Source of the DNA: an uncultured SAR86 cluster bacterium
GTDB taxonomy: Bacteria; Pseudomonadota; Gammaproteobacteria; Magnimaribacterales; AG-339-G14
NCBI GenBank assembly: GCA_902587545.1
Contig: CACILL010000003.1
Span: forward strand, 33,255 to 97,254
Direction of reading: 5' to 3'
Length of the DNA stretch: 64,000 bases
This document shows, one piece after another, positions 34,377 to 42,831 of the stretch. The notes under the pieces are model-generated. The model made no database searches. It was given only the letters and a program-made list of their open reading frames with translations, and had not been told where the DNA came from. Every line of letters begins with the position of its first letter. Within the stretch, counting starts at the first letter, position 1. The translations under genes and the position numbers were made by a program.

Positions 34377-36029
34377 TTATAAATCTATATCTTTGTAATC
34401 AGATATAGAAATTTTATCTTTAGTTATTTTCATATCCCCTGAAGGGTCAAGAATTTCTTCTTTGAAGCGATAAATTAAATCGTAATTTCCATTATTACTT
34501 TCTTCCAAATAAACCTTTCTTTTCGCTTCAGTATCAGAAAGTTTTTCCTCATAATTTTTAAAATCTCTTTTATTTATTTTTGACTTTATGAAGCTTGGAC
34601 TTACCACACCACAAGAACCATTATTGCCTCCAAAGCCCTTAGCATTTAAATAGATAGCATCTATTTGTTCTTTATCCACTTCTCGAGTATTCAGACAAAA
34701 ATCTAAATTATCTGATAAAACATCATTGGCTAATTTCTTAGTTGTATTTATTCCTGGAATCAAACCATGATTCCAAATTCCCAAAGCTGTTATTAATTCG
34801 TCTCCAGCAGCGGGACCCATGGTATGACCCAACATCCCTTTCAGAGCAGTGACCTTCCAATTTTTTAGTTTAAATCCCTCAGCGACTCTACTAAGTACAT
34901 CAGATTCGGTACTTCGATTTTGAAAGGTCCCTGTGCCATGAGCGATAACAATACTCTCTTGAATGGAGCAGCCTATTTTTAAAGTATTAGAAAGAGATTG
35001 AGCCATTGTAATGTAGTTACCAATTCCTGGAGAGCTAATAGATTTTTTGAATCCATCCGCATTTATTGCTACGTCTGTAAAACCACCAAGTATCTTTAGA
35101 CCATTTTCTAATGCAAATTCTAAAGTTGTAACAGCTACAAATTGAGCTGCTTCTCCTAAAATCATTCCCGCATTATCTCCAAAGGGCCGACAGGCATTTT
35201 TATGATCTACTTCTTCAGTGTTATCGTCGTTATTTCGAATCTGCATTTCTAGAATTTTTTTATCATCAGCAATTCCTGTAGTAGCTAAAAAGCCATCTGT
35301 TATCTCTGGATTAATAGGCGCTTCTGCAGATCCAACTATTGAAAAGTCTAATTCATCATTTTTAATTCCTTTCAAAGCCAAATCTAAGTTGTAGAGAAAA
35401 GTTGCACAGGCTCCAGCTACAGTTCCTGTCTTTCCCAGAGATCCAATTACATAAGCATTTATAAAATCTGCCGACATACCAATCAAAGACATTGAGAGGT
35501 GTTTTGAACTGGCTCTTTTACCAATCTTTCTTGACTGTAAAAGGCCTCCCATTCCTTCGTAGTCTAGCTGCCCTATTGCAGGACCAGAAAAAACACCTAT
35601 TTTTTTTGGATCCAATAATGGTTTAATTTCAGTATCCCAGTCCTTGCCCATATTTCTCAAGCAATCGGTAACCCCAAAAATAGTCATTTGAATTCCTTTG
35701 GGATGTTGTCTCGAGTTATACATTTTTGAAAGGTTTATTCCTTCAGGCAGTTGTCCAGCGGCATTCACATTCATGACATCTTTCATAAGCAAATCTGGAT
35801 CAAAAAGAGCTGAATTGACTTTTCTTACTAAAGTTTTCTCAAAAATATCTTTTTCTGATGAAATTTCAGAATTCGTAAGTGAATTCAAGTCTTTCAGTAA
35901 CGTTTTTTTAGAATTTGCATCAAGATTGTCTATAACTAGTCGTTTGTAAGAAAAATCAAAAGAAGATCTTCCAGCTGAGTTTATACCTCCAACACTGCAA
36001 ATAACTGGAAATCTTTTAAAATCTTGCAT
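34377..36029 (-). CDS. Beta-ketoacyl-ACP synthase, FabY-like
   Basis: Condensing enzyme of fatty-acid synthesis. The start of the protein, FPVICSVGGINSAGRSSFDF, is like FabY, the initiating synthase of Pseudomonas, and unlike FabF or FabB. The active-site triad is visible: Cys in GACATFLYN (about 203), His in AHGTGTFQN (about 365), and Lys with His in ALKGMLGHT (about 393-400). Length is 550 residues (Pseudomonas FabY about 634). It is divergent from an acyl-CoA synthetase, and fabI lies 11 kb away. Assignment to FabY is by memory of its N-terminus. Confidence 0.85.
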   Translation of the reverse strand: MQDFKRFPVICSVGGINSAGRSSFDFSYKRLVIDNLDANSKKTLLKDLNSLTNSEISSEKDIFEKTLVRKVNSALFDPDLLMKDVMNVNAAGQLPEGINLSKMYNSRQHPKGIQMTIFGVTDCLRNMGKDWDTEIKPLLDPKKIGVFSGPAIGQLDYEGMGGLLQSRKIGKRASSKHLSMSLIGMSADFINAYVIGSLGKTGTVAGACATFLYNLDLALKGIKNDELDFSIVGSAEAPINPEITDGFLATTGIADDKKILEMQIRNNDDNTEEVDHKNACRPFGDNAGMILGEAAQFVAVTTLEFALENGLKILGGFTDVAINADGFKKSISSPGIGNYITMAQSLSNTLKIGCSIQESIVIAHGTGTFQNRSTESDVLSRVAEGFKLKNWKVTALKGMLGHTMGPAAGDELITALGIWNHGLIPGINTTKKLANDVLSDNLDFCLNTREVDKEQIDAIYLNAKGFGGNNGSCGVVSPSFIKSKINKRDFKNYEEKLSDTEAKRKVYLEESNNGNYDLIYRFKEEILDPSGDMKITKDKISISDYKDIDL

Positions 36030-36070
36030 GTAAAATTTATTTAAATTAACTTATGAGTTTAATTTTACAT
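36028..36070. repeat. Spaced 10-bp inverted repeat between fabY-like and acyl-CoA synthetase genes
   Basis: ATGTAAAATT at 36028-36037 is the exact inverted copy of AATTTTACAT at 36061-36070, with 23 bp between and 33 bp between centres, about three helical turns. It spans most of the divergent intergenic region; its left end includes the first bases of the fabY-like start codon. It could be a pair of operator half-sites, but AT-rich repeats of this size also arise by chance. Confidence 0.3.
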
Positions 36071-36087
36071 TATTTAGAGGAGAGGAC

Positions 36088-37629
36088 ATGCATCCAGGAA
36101 TAAACGGACCTAAATTAAAAGATAAGCCGGCCATAATCATGGCGGGAAGTGGCGACGTAATCACTCACCAAGAATTAAACGAATTATCAAATCAAGGGGC
36201 TCAATTATTTAGATCTTTAGGTCTTAAACCTGGAGATAGTATGGCTTTTATGATGGAAAACCATAAGTTATTTTTTCCAATCGCCTTTGCTGCTTATCGA
36301 AGTGGATTGAAATATACAGCTATAAGCTGGAGACTCCAGGCAAGTGAAGTTGAATATATTGTTAAAGATTGTGGCGCAAAAGTATTTATAACTAGTAAAT
36401 TCCTTGAAGAATCTGCTAAGTCTTTAGCCAATTCATTAGAAGGAGTTCACAAATTCATGCTTGATGGTACAACAGATGATTTTAAGTCTTATGAGGATGA
36501 AATAAAAAATATGTCAGACACACCCATAGAGGATGAGTGTCAAGGAGCTGCAATGTTGTATTCTTCAGGAACAACTGGAAAGCCAAAAGGCGTTAGTCGA
36601 GAAATAAGTTTAAGTCCTTTACCTTATAAAGCTGATGAAGATGACCTAGGCCTAACTCGCGTTGTTCAAGGATTATATTCTGCTGATGAAGATTCTGTTT
36701 ACCTATCTCCAGCTCCTCTCTATCACTCGGCACCAATGGGGTTCAATACAGGATTTCTTGCTTTGGGAGCAACCAGCATTATCTTAGAAAAATTTGATCC
36801 TGAGTCTGCATTAGCTGCTATAGAAAAGTATAAGATCACTCATAGTCAATGGGTTCCAACAATGTTCATCAGATTTTTAAAAAGTGATCCAGAGATTTTA
36901 AATAAATATGATTTGTCATCTCATCGAATAGCAATCCATGCTGCGGCACCTTGTCCAGTAGAGGTGAAAGAAAAAATGATAGATTGGTGGGGCCCAATTA
37001 TTAATGAATACTATGCAGGAACCGAATTCAATGGTTTCGTTGCATGCAATTCAGAACAATGGCTTGCCCATAAAGGAACAGTTGGTCAGTCCTTACTTGG
37101 TCCAATACATATTTTAGATGATGATCAAAATGAAGTACCTGTAGGAGAAGAGGGCACAATTTACTTTGAAGGACCTACTGCGAATGGATTTTCATATCAC
37201 AATGACAAAGAAAAAACTAAAGGTGCTACTTCAAAACAAGGCTATACAACCTTGGGAGATATTGGTTATTTAGATGAAGATGGTTTTCTATATTTAACAG
37301 ATAGAAAGGCTTTCATGATCATTTCTGGTGGAGTGAACATTTATCCAAAAGAGACAGAAGACGCATTAATCATGCATCCTAAAGTTGCTGATGTTGCTGT
37401 TTTTGGTGTACCCAATGAAGAAATGGGTGAAGAGGTCAAAGCCGTAGTTCAACCAGAAAATATGAATCTTGCAGGAGAAGATTTAGAGGCTGAACTTATG
37501 GCGTATTGTCGTGAAAATATATCTCATGTGAAGTGTCCTAAATCCATAGATTTCAGAGAAGAACTACCTAGACACCCTACCGGGAAACTTTATAAAAGAC
37601 TTCTTAAAGACGAGTATTGGAAAAATTAA
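36088..37629 (+). CDS. Acyl-CoA synthetase (AMP-forming)
   Basis: Activates a carboxylic acid to its CoA thioester. The ANL signature P-loop is [15 protein letters not shown] (about 155-168), followed by the A5 region [16 protein letters not shown], the A8 hinge [14 protein letters not shown], and the catalytic Lys in [12 protein letters not shown] near the C-terminus. The length is 513 residues. A good GAGG ribosome binding site precedes the ATG. The neighbouring ketosynthase suggests fatty or related acyl acids, but the substrate pocket cannot be read. The end overlaps folD by 4 bp. Confidence 0.9.
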   Translation: MHPGINGPKLKDKPAIIMAGSGDVITHQELNELSNQGAQLFRSLGLKPGDSMAFMMENHKLFFPIAFAAYRSGLKYTAISWRLQASEVEYIVKDCGAKVFITSKFLEESAKSLANSLEGVHKFMLDGTTDDFKSYEDEIKNMSDTPIEDECQGAAMLYSSGTTGKPKGVSREISLSPLPYKADEDDLGLTRVVQGLYSADEDSVYLSPAPLYHSAPMGFNTGFLALGATSIILEKFDPESALAAIEKYKITHSQWVPTMFIRFLKSDPEILNKYDLSSHRIAIHAAAPCPVEVKEKMIDWWGPIINEYYAGTEFNGFVACNSEQWLAHKGTVGQSLLGPIHILDDDQNEVPVGEEGTIYFEGPTANGFSYHNDKEKTKGATSKQGYTTLGDIGYLDEDGFLYLTDRKAFMIISGGVNIYPKETEDALIMHPKVADVAVFGVPNEEMGEEVKAVVQPENMNLAGEDLEAELMAYCRENISHVKCPKSIDFREELPRHPTGKLYKRLLKDEYWKN

Positions 37630-38471
37630 TCAATACCTATTTTAGCTTCACAGCTTTCTAAAGTTTGCATAATCAATGTATTAATTGTCATTGGTCCAAC
37701 ACCGCCGGGAACAGGAGTGTAAGCAAATGATCTTGAAATGACTCCCTCAAGATCAATATCACCACATTTCTCAGGATGATATCCTGCATCAATAACAACA
37801 GCATTATCTTTTATCCAGTCACTTTTAATGAACTTTGGAATACCGACCGCACCGACTATGATGTCTGCTGAAGATATAATTTCAGGTAAATTTTTTGTTC
37901 TAGAATGACAAATCGTTACTGTTGCATTTTTATTTAATAACATCATCGCCATAGGCTTTCCCAATATAGGACTTCTTCCAACAACAACCGCAGACTTTCC
38001 TTCTAGAGGAATTTCATATTCTTTCAAGAGACGCATGATTCCATATGGGGTACAAGAACCATAAGCTTTTTCTTGCATACTCATTCTTCCAAATCCTAAA
38101 CTAGTTACTCCATCAACATCTTTTTTTATATCGATCGCATCAAAACAAGATCTTTCATCAATATGCTCTGGAACAGGATGCTGCAACAATATTCCATGAA
38201 CATCTTCATTAGAATTTAGTTCTTCAATTTTTTCGATCAATTCCGAAGTAGTTGTAGCTTCATCAAGTTCAATTTTCATGGAGTCCATTCCAACTCTTTT
38301 ACAAGCATTACCTTTCATTTTGACATAGGTTGCGGAAGCAGGATCACTTCCTACTAAAATTGTTGCTAAAATAGGCGTGGAATGATTTTTAGCTTTAATT
38401 TTTTCGACACGTTTGGAAAAATCTTTTTCTGATTTTAGGGATAATTTTTTTCCGTCAAGTACTATAGCCAT
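37626..38471 (-). CDS. folD: Bifunctional methylenetetrahydrofolate dehydrogenase/cyclohydrolase
   Basis: Interconverts 5,10-methylene- and 10-formyl-tetrahydrofolate, supplying the formyl donor used by PurN. The 281-residue protein has the catalytic Tyr and Lys in [16 protein letters not shown], the loop [11 protein letters not shown], the signature PCTPYGI-type [11 protein letters not shown], and the NADP site [14 protein letters not shown]-terminal [12 protein letters not shown] is intact. It reads away from tRNA-Pro, 39 bp from its start. Confidence 0.97.
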   Translation of the reverse strand: MAIVLDGKKLSLKSEKDFSKRVEKIKAKNHSTPILATILVGSDPASATYVKMKGNACKRVGMDSMKIELDEATTTSELIEKIEELNSNEDVHGILLQHPVPEHIDERSCFDAIDIKKDVDGVTSLGFGRMSMQEKAYGSCTPYGIMRLLKEYEIPLEGKSAVVVGRSPILGKPMAMMLLNKNATVTICHSRTKNLPEIISSADIIVGAVGIPKFIKSDWIKDNAVVIDAGYHPEKCGDIDLEGVISRSFAYTPVPGGVGPMTINTLIMQTLESCEAKIGID

Positions 38472-38510
38472 GGTTATTTGTTATGATACCACCCCTTATT
38501 TAAAAATTAA

Positions 38511-38587
38511 CGGGGTGTAGCGCAGTCTGGTAGCGCGCCTGCTTTGGGAGCAGGATGTCGGGGGTTCAAATCCCTCCACCCCGACCA
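38511..38587 (+). tRNA. tRNA-Pro(UGG)
   Basis: Acceptor CGGGGTG/CACCCCG, anticodon stem CCTGC/GCAGG with loop TTTGGGA and anticodon TGG, T loop TTCAAAT, discriminator A and encoded CCA. A TATGAT at 38482 could be its -10, though it is 23 bp upstream. The next gene starts 6 bp after the CCA. Confidence 0.96.
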
Positions 38588-38593
38588 AAAATA

Positions 38594-39400
38594 ATGACTT
38601 ACTTACAAAATAAAACAGCCTTAGTCACCGGTTCCTCTTCAGGTATTGGGTTTGAAATAGTCAAATATCTTTCTAGATTTGATATGCAAATTATTATCTC
38701 AGCCAGGAGAGAAGATAAATTATTAAAACTTAAAGAAGAAGTGGAGTCTAATTCAAACTCAAAAGTAATAGTTTTGGTAAAAGATTTGGCTAAATCTGAA
38801 AGTCCTCAGGAAATTTATGATTTCTGTCAAAACAATAACTATAAAATTGATTTTTTAGTAAATAATGCTGGGTATGGATTTACTGAAGACTTTGATTCTT
38901 ATGATCTAGATAAACTAGATGATTTTCTAAATGTCTTGTTGAACTCTTTGGTTAAACTAACGCGTCTTTTTATCAAAGATATGAAAGAAAGAAAATCCGG
39001 AAAGATTCTTCAGGTATCTTCAATTGCTGGAATAATTCCAAGCGGAAGTGGAGCTATTGGAATTTATGGGAATATAAAGAATTTTGTTAATGAATTCACT
39101 ATCACGCTAAATAGTACTTACAAAAAATACAATGTGCATGTTTGTGCTCTTTGCCCCGGTTTTACAGAAACAGGCTTTAACGAAAGAGCAGGATTTAATA
39201 TGCAATATTCAGACGTTCCCTCCTTGTTTTTGATGTCTGCAAAACAAGTTGCAGAGCAGGGCGTAAATGCTTGTTTAAAAGGAAAAGAAATTTATGTTGT
39301 CAGAGGAGGTTTTAACAAAACGATGATATTTATATCTAAATTCATCCCAAATAAAATTTTAAGATTTCTCTTTGGTTCATTAGTCAACTTTGGTAAGTAA
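38594..39400 (+). CDS. Short-chain dehydrogenase/reductase (DltE-like)
   Basis: SDR of 268 residues with GSSSGIGFEI, NNAGYGFTED, the catalytic Ser in LQVSSIAGI, and Tyr and Lys in YGNIK. The pattern recalls the DltE/YqjQ-like group that acts on varied carbonyl substrates. The ATG at 38594 follows tRNA-Pro by 6 bp; a longer frame would begin inside the tRNA and is rejected. No partner gene points to a pathway. Confidence 0.85.
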   Translation: MTYLQNKTALVTGSSSGIGFEIVKYLSRFDMQIIISARREDKLLKLKEEVESNSNSKVIVLVKDLAKSESPQEIYDFCQNNNYKIDFLVNNAGYGFTEDFDSYDLDKLDDFLNVLLNSLVKLTRLFIKDMKERKSGKILQVSSIAGIIPSGSGAIGIYGNIKNFVNEFTITLNSTYKKYNVHVCALCPGFTETGFNERAGFNMQYSDVPSLFLMSAKQVAEQGVNACLKGKEIYVVRGGFNKTMIFISKFIPNKILRFLFGSLVNFGK

Positions 39401-39440
39401 AGACTAATCGTAAGTATTTTTATACAATAGCAAAAATTCA

Positions 39441-39517
39441 CTCCCGGTAGCTCAGCTGGATAGAGCATCTGCCTTCTAAGCAGAGGGTCGCAGGTTCGAA
39501 TCCTGCCCGGGAGGCCA
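39441..39517 (+). tRNA. tRNA-Arg(UCU)
   Basis: Acceptor CTCCCGG/CCGGGAG, anticodon stem TCTGC/GCAGA with loop CTTCTAA and anticodon TCT, T loop TTCGAAT, discriminator G and encoded CCA. It reads AGA, the dominant arginine codon in AT-rich genomes. tRNA-His follows after 5 bp, so they are one transcript. Confidence 0.96.
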
Positions 39518-39522
39518 CTAAT

Positions 39523-39599
39523 GGTGGGCGTAGCTCAGTTGGTAGAGCACTGGTTTGTGGTACCGGTTGTCGTGGGTTCGAGCCCCATCGCCCACCCCA
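39523..39599 (+). tRNA. tRNA-His(GUG)
   Basis: Starts with the extra G (-1) paired to discriminator C, the identity mark of tRNA-His. The acceptor is GTGGGCG/CGCCCAC, the anticodon loop TTGTGGT holds GTG, the T loop is TTCGAGC, and CCA is encoded. Trigger factor starts 17 bp downstream. Confidence 0.97.
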
Positions 39600-39616
39600 A
39601 TTAAAAGAAGGATATT

Positions 39617-40909
39617 ATGTTCAGTAAAAAAAATAATCTTGAGAAAAAAATTAAGTTAAATATTTCATCTAAGGACCTTGAGAGCGATTTCAAAAAAAGA
39701 CTCTTGACTCAGCAATCTTCCTCTGATTTGAAGGGATTCAGAAAAGGTAAAGCACCTTTGGACGTAATTGAAAAATACTATGGAGACCAAATCAAACAAC
39801 GACTAATCATGGATAAAATGGGAGATATCTTTTACAAAAAGATTTCTGAAGAAAACATACCTGTAGTTGGCCAGCCTAGTTTTGCTCCAGAATCTTTTGA
39901 TATAAAAAAAGATATTAAATTTGAAGTCTCATATGAAATTTATCCAGAGTTTTCTCTAGCCAAAATGGGATCGCTATCTTTCAAAAAGCCAGTATCAAAA
40001 GTTACAGATCAAGATATTAAAAAAGCTACTGATTTGGTTTTAAAGAGGTATGGAAAAGCAGAGCCAATGGATGAAAAAAGTAAGGAAGGCAATTTTGTCA
40101 AAATTGATTTTGAAGGTTTTTTAAATGGTGAAAAATTTGAAGGTGGCGAAGCCCAAGATTATTCTCTCGAACTTGGATCAAAAACCATGATTCCAGGATT
40201 TGAAGAACAAATTATTGGAATGAAAGCCACAGAATCTAAAGAAATCGAAGTAACTTTTCCAGATGACTATCAAGCAGAAAATCTAAAAGGACAAAAAGTA
40301 ATGTTTAAGATAAAAATGAAAGAAGTTTCAGAGGTAAAGCTTCCTAATCTTGATGAGGAATTTTTTAAATCGATAAATATGGATGTTAAAACAAAAGCAG
40401 AATTTGAGAAAAAAATAGAAGAACAACTCCAGACTGATCTAAAAACAAATCTAAAAACAAAAACCAAACAAAGAATATTCGATGCTTTTGAAAGTTCAAA
40501 TCAAATTGATATTCCTCAAAGCATGATAATTTCTGAGGCAAATAATTTGAGAAATAATACAGCTCAGCAAATGGGATTGGATATCAGTAAATTAGAAGAA
40601 GATCAATTCCCTATAGATAATTTTAAAGAAAATGCTCTCAAAAGAGTCAGATTGGGAGTTTTGATAAATAAATTAATTGAAGAAAATAATATCTCTGTCG
40701 ATAACGACACTTTAAAGAAAGAAATTGAAGATAAATCAAAATCATTCAAAGATCCTGAGCAATATGTCAATTGGATATATGGTAATGAAGAACAGCTAAA
40801 AAATATTGAGTCTCTTGTTTTAGAGGATAAAGTAGCAGAATACTTAGAAGAGATGTCTAAAGTTGAAGAAGAGACGTTAAGTTTTGAAGAAGTTGTTTCT
40901 ATGGGTTAA
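39617..40909 (+). CDS. tig: Trigger factor
   Basis: Ribosome-bound chaperone and prolyl isomerase. The N-terminal ribosome signature LKGFRKGKAPLDVIEKYYG lies near residue 37, the FKBP domain spans about 154-243 (FVKIDFEGFLNGE, PGFEEQIIGM), and the C-terminal helical chaperone domain ends with acidic EEETLSFEE. Length is 430 residues (E. coli 432). AAGGA precedes the start. It leads the clpP-clpX-lon-hupB-ppiD series in the gammaproteobacterial order. Confidence 0.97.
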   Translation: MFSKKNNLEKKIKLNISSKDLESDFKKRLLTQQSSSDLKGFRKGKAPLDVIEKYYGDQIKQRLIMDKMGDIFYKKISEENIPVVGQPSFAPESFDIKKDIKFEVSYEIYPEFSLAKMGSLSFKKPVSKVTDQDIKKATDLVLKRYGKAEPMDEKSKEGNFVKIDFEGFLNGEKFEGGEAQDYSLELGSKTMIPGFEEQIIGMKATESKEIEVTFPDDYQAENLKGQKVMFKIKMKEVSEVKLPNLDEEFFKSINMDVKTKAEFEKKIEEQLQTDLKTNLKTKTKQRIFDAFESSNQIDIPQSMIISEANNLRNNTAQQMGLDISKLEEDQFPIDNFKENALKRVRLGVLINKLIEENNISVDNDTLKKEIEDKSKSFKDPEQYVNWIYGNEEQLKNIESLVLEDKVAEYLEEMSKVEEETLSFEEVVSMG

Positions 40910-40918
40910 ATTAAGATT

Positions 40919-41521
40919 ATGACTAATATTAAAAATCAACTTGTTCCAATGGTTGTGGAACAAACACCAAGAGGAGAGAGGGCTTTTGACATTTATTCAA
41001 GACTTCTTAAGGAAAGAGTCATCTTCATTACCGGCCCTATTGAAGACCACATGGCAAACTTGGTTGTAGCACAGTTACTTTTTCTGGAAGCTGAAAATCC
41101 TGAAAAAGATATTAATATTTATATAAATTCACCTGGCGGCTCAGTAACTTCGGGTATGTCCATTTACGACACAATGTCTTATATCAAGCCAGATATTAGC
41201 ACTCTATGTATTGGCCAAGCTTCTAGTATGGGGGCAATCTTACTTACAGGTGGTACAAAAGGTAAAAGATTTGCTCTACCCAATTCTAGAATTATGATTC
41301 ACCAGCCTTTGGGAGGATTTCAAGGGCAGGCAACTGATATAGAAATTCATGCTCAAGAAATACTAAAAATAAGAACTAAATTGAATGAAATTCTGTCTCA
41401 ACATAGTGGAAAAGATATTGACAAAGTTAGTCAAGATACTGAAAGAGATAATTTTATGAGCGGCGATGAAGCTGTAAAATATGGTTTAATAGATAAAGTT
41501 ATTGATAAAAGAGATAAATAG
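40919..41521 (+). CDS. clpP: ATP-dependent Clp protease proteolytic subunit
   Basis: Barrel protease used with ClpX. The catalytic triad is present: Ser in GQASSMGA (about 101), His in RIMIHQP (about 126) and the Asp in DRDNFM-type DTERDNFM (about 175). The 200-residue protein has a short propeptide like E. coli ClpP (207). It lies 9 bp after tig and 2 bp before clpX. Confidence 0.98.
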   Translation: MTNIKNQLVPMVVEQTPRGERAFDIYSRLLKERVIFITGPIEDHMANLVVAQLLFLEAENPEKDINIYINSPGGSVTSGMSIYDTMSYIKPDISTLCIGQASSMGAILLTGGTKGKRFALPNSRIMIHQPLGGFQGQATDIEIHAQEILKIRTKLNEILSQHSGKDIDKVSQDTERDNFMSGDEAVKYGLIDKVIDKRDK

Positions 41522-41523
41522 GT

Positions 41524-42786
41524 ATGTCTGAAAATCAAGAAACAGATAAAAAATTATTTTGTTCTTTCTGCGGAAAGAATCAATCAGAGGTTAAAAAACT
41601 TATTGCTGGACCTTCTGTTTATATTTGTGATGAATGCGTATCTCTATGTAATGACATAATCAAAGAAGATTTAGCTGAAGCAAACCAAGAATCTTCTGAA
41701 GAAAAATTACCTGTACCAGAGGAAATCAAAGCAATTCTGGATGATTATGTTATTGGTCAAGAATCTGCAAAAAAAACACTAGCAGTTGCAGTTTACAACC
41801 ACTATAAAAAATTAAAGAGTTCTCAGTCTTCCAGTGAAGATGTAGAGTTAGGAAAAAGTAATATTCTTCTATTAGGACCTACGGGTAGTGGTAAAACTTT
41901 ATTAGCACAGACTTTGGCAAGACTCTTAGATGTCCCTTTTACTATTGCGGATGCAACGACACTTACTGAAGCAGGATATGTTGGTGAAGATGTTGAAAAC
42001 ATAATTCAAAAACTTCTTCAAAAATGTGACTACGATGTTGAAAAAGCACAGGTTGGAATTGTTTACATTGATGAAATCGACAAAATCGCAAGAAAATCAG
42101 ACAATCCGTCAATAACTCGAGATGTTTCCGGCGAAGGAGTTCAACAAGCATTACTTAAACTTGTAGAAGGAACAACTGCATCGGTGCCACCTCAAGGAGG
42201 AAGAAAACATCCGCAACAAGAATTTTTACAAGTCGATACGTCAAATATTTTATTTATTTGTGGCGGAGCTTTTTCTGGACTAGAGGAAATAATTAAAGCT
42301 AGATCTGAAGAGAGAGGTATGGGATTTGAAGCTTCTGTTAAGAAAAAAACTCAAGGTTTTGATTCTAAAGTAATTAAAAATTCTCAACCTGAAGATTTGA
42401 TTAAATATGGCCTTATTCCTGAGTTTGTAGGTAGGTTGCCAGTAATGGCTACTTTAGATGAACTTGATGAAGACGCTCTAGTAACAATCCTCACGGAGCC
42501 AAAAAATTCTTTAACAAAACAATTCAAAAAACTTTTTGAAATGGAAGAAGTAGAACTGGATATCAGAGATGATGCATTATTAGAAATAGCTAAACTTGCG
42601 ATAGAAATGAAAACTGGCGCTAGAGGCTTAAGATCAATTCTAGAGAAATCTCTTTTAGATACTATGTATGAAGTTCCGTCTGTAGAAAATCTTGAGAAAG
42701 TTGTATTGGATGCTTCTTGTATCAAAGGTGACTCAAAGCCTTTATTGGTTTACGAAACTGATCTAGATTCAAAAAAATTACAATAA
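41524..42786 (+). CDS. clpX: Clp protease ATPase subunit
   Basis: Unfoldase partner of ClpP. An N-terminal zinc-binding domain has CSFCGKNQ and CDECV. Walker A is [11 protein letters not shown] (about 119), Walker [11 protein letters not shown] (about 180), and the pore loop GYVGED precedes it. The substrate-binding and ClpP-docking IGF-type loop lies in the central stretch; sensor 2 is GARGLR. Length is 420 residues (E. coli 424). Confidence 0.98.
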   Translation: MSENQETDKKLFCSFCGKNQSEVKKLIAGPSVYICDECVSLCNDIIKEDLAEANQESSEEKLPVPEEIKAILDDYVIGQESAKKTLAVAVYNHYKKLKSSQSSSEDVELGKSNILLLGPTGSGKTLLAQTLARLLDVPFTIADATTLTEAGYVGEDVENIIQKLLQKCDYDVEKAQVGIVYIDEIDKIARKSDNPSITRDVSGEGVQQALLKLVEGTTASVPPQGGRKHPQQEFLQVDTSNILFICGGAFSGLEEIIKARSEERGMGFEASVKKKTQGFDSKVIKNSQPEDLIKYGLIPEFVGRLPVMATLDELDEDALVTILTEPKNSLTKQFKKLFEMEEVELDIRDDALLEIAKLAIEMKTGARGLRSILEKSLLDTMYEVPSVENLEKVVLDASCIKGDSKPLLVYETDLDSKKLQ

Positions 42787-42814
42787 CTTGTTTTTTTTTC
42801 TTCAGACCCTATAT
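42787..42814 (+). promoter_or_regulatory. Heat-shock (sigma32-like) promoter for lon
   Basis: CTTGTTT directly after the clpX stop and CCCTATAT at 42807-42814 lie 13 bp apart. The second matches the sigma32 -10 consensus CCCCATnT at 6 of 7 defined bases and the first keeps the CTTG core of the -35. The predicted leader reaches AGAGG upstream of the lon ATG. lon is a sigma32 target in E. coli. Confidence 0.55.
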
Positions 42815-42831
42815 AAAAGTTAGAGGTTATT

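Noticed and set aside
38555..38593. Extension of the SDR start into tRNA-Pro
   Set aside because: The upstream frame is the tRNA T arm; the ATG at 38594 begins the SDR fold directly.
39441..39599. tRNA pair as a mobile-element attachment site
   Set aside because: No integrase, direct repeat or shift in composition is found nearby; the adjacent genes are housekeeping.
42791..42799. T9 run after clpX as an intrinsic terminator
   Set aside because: No hairpin precedes the T run; it sits inside the heat-shock-like promoter spacer.
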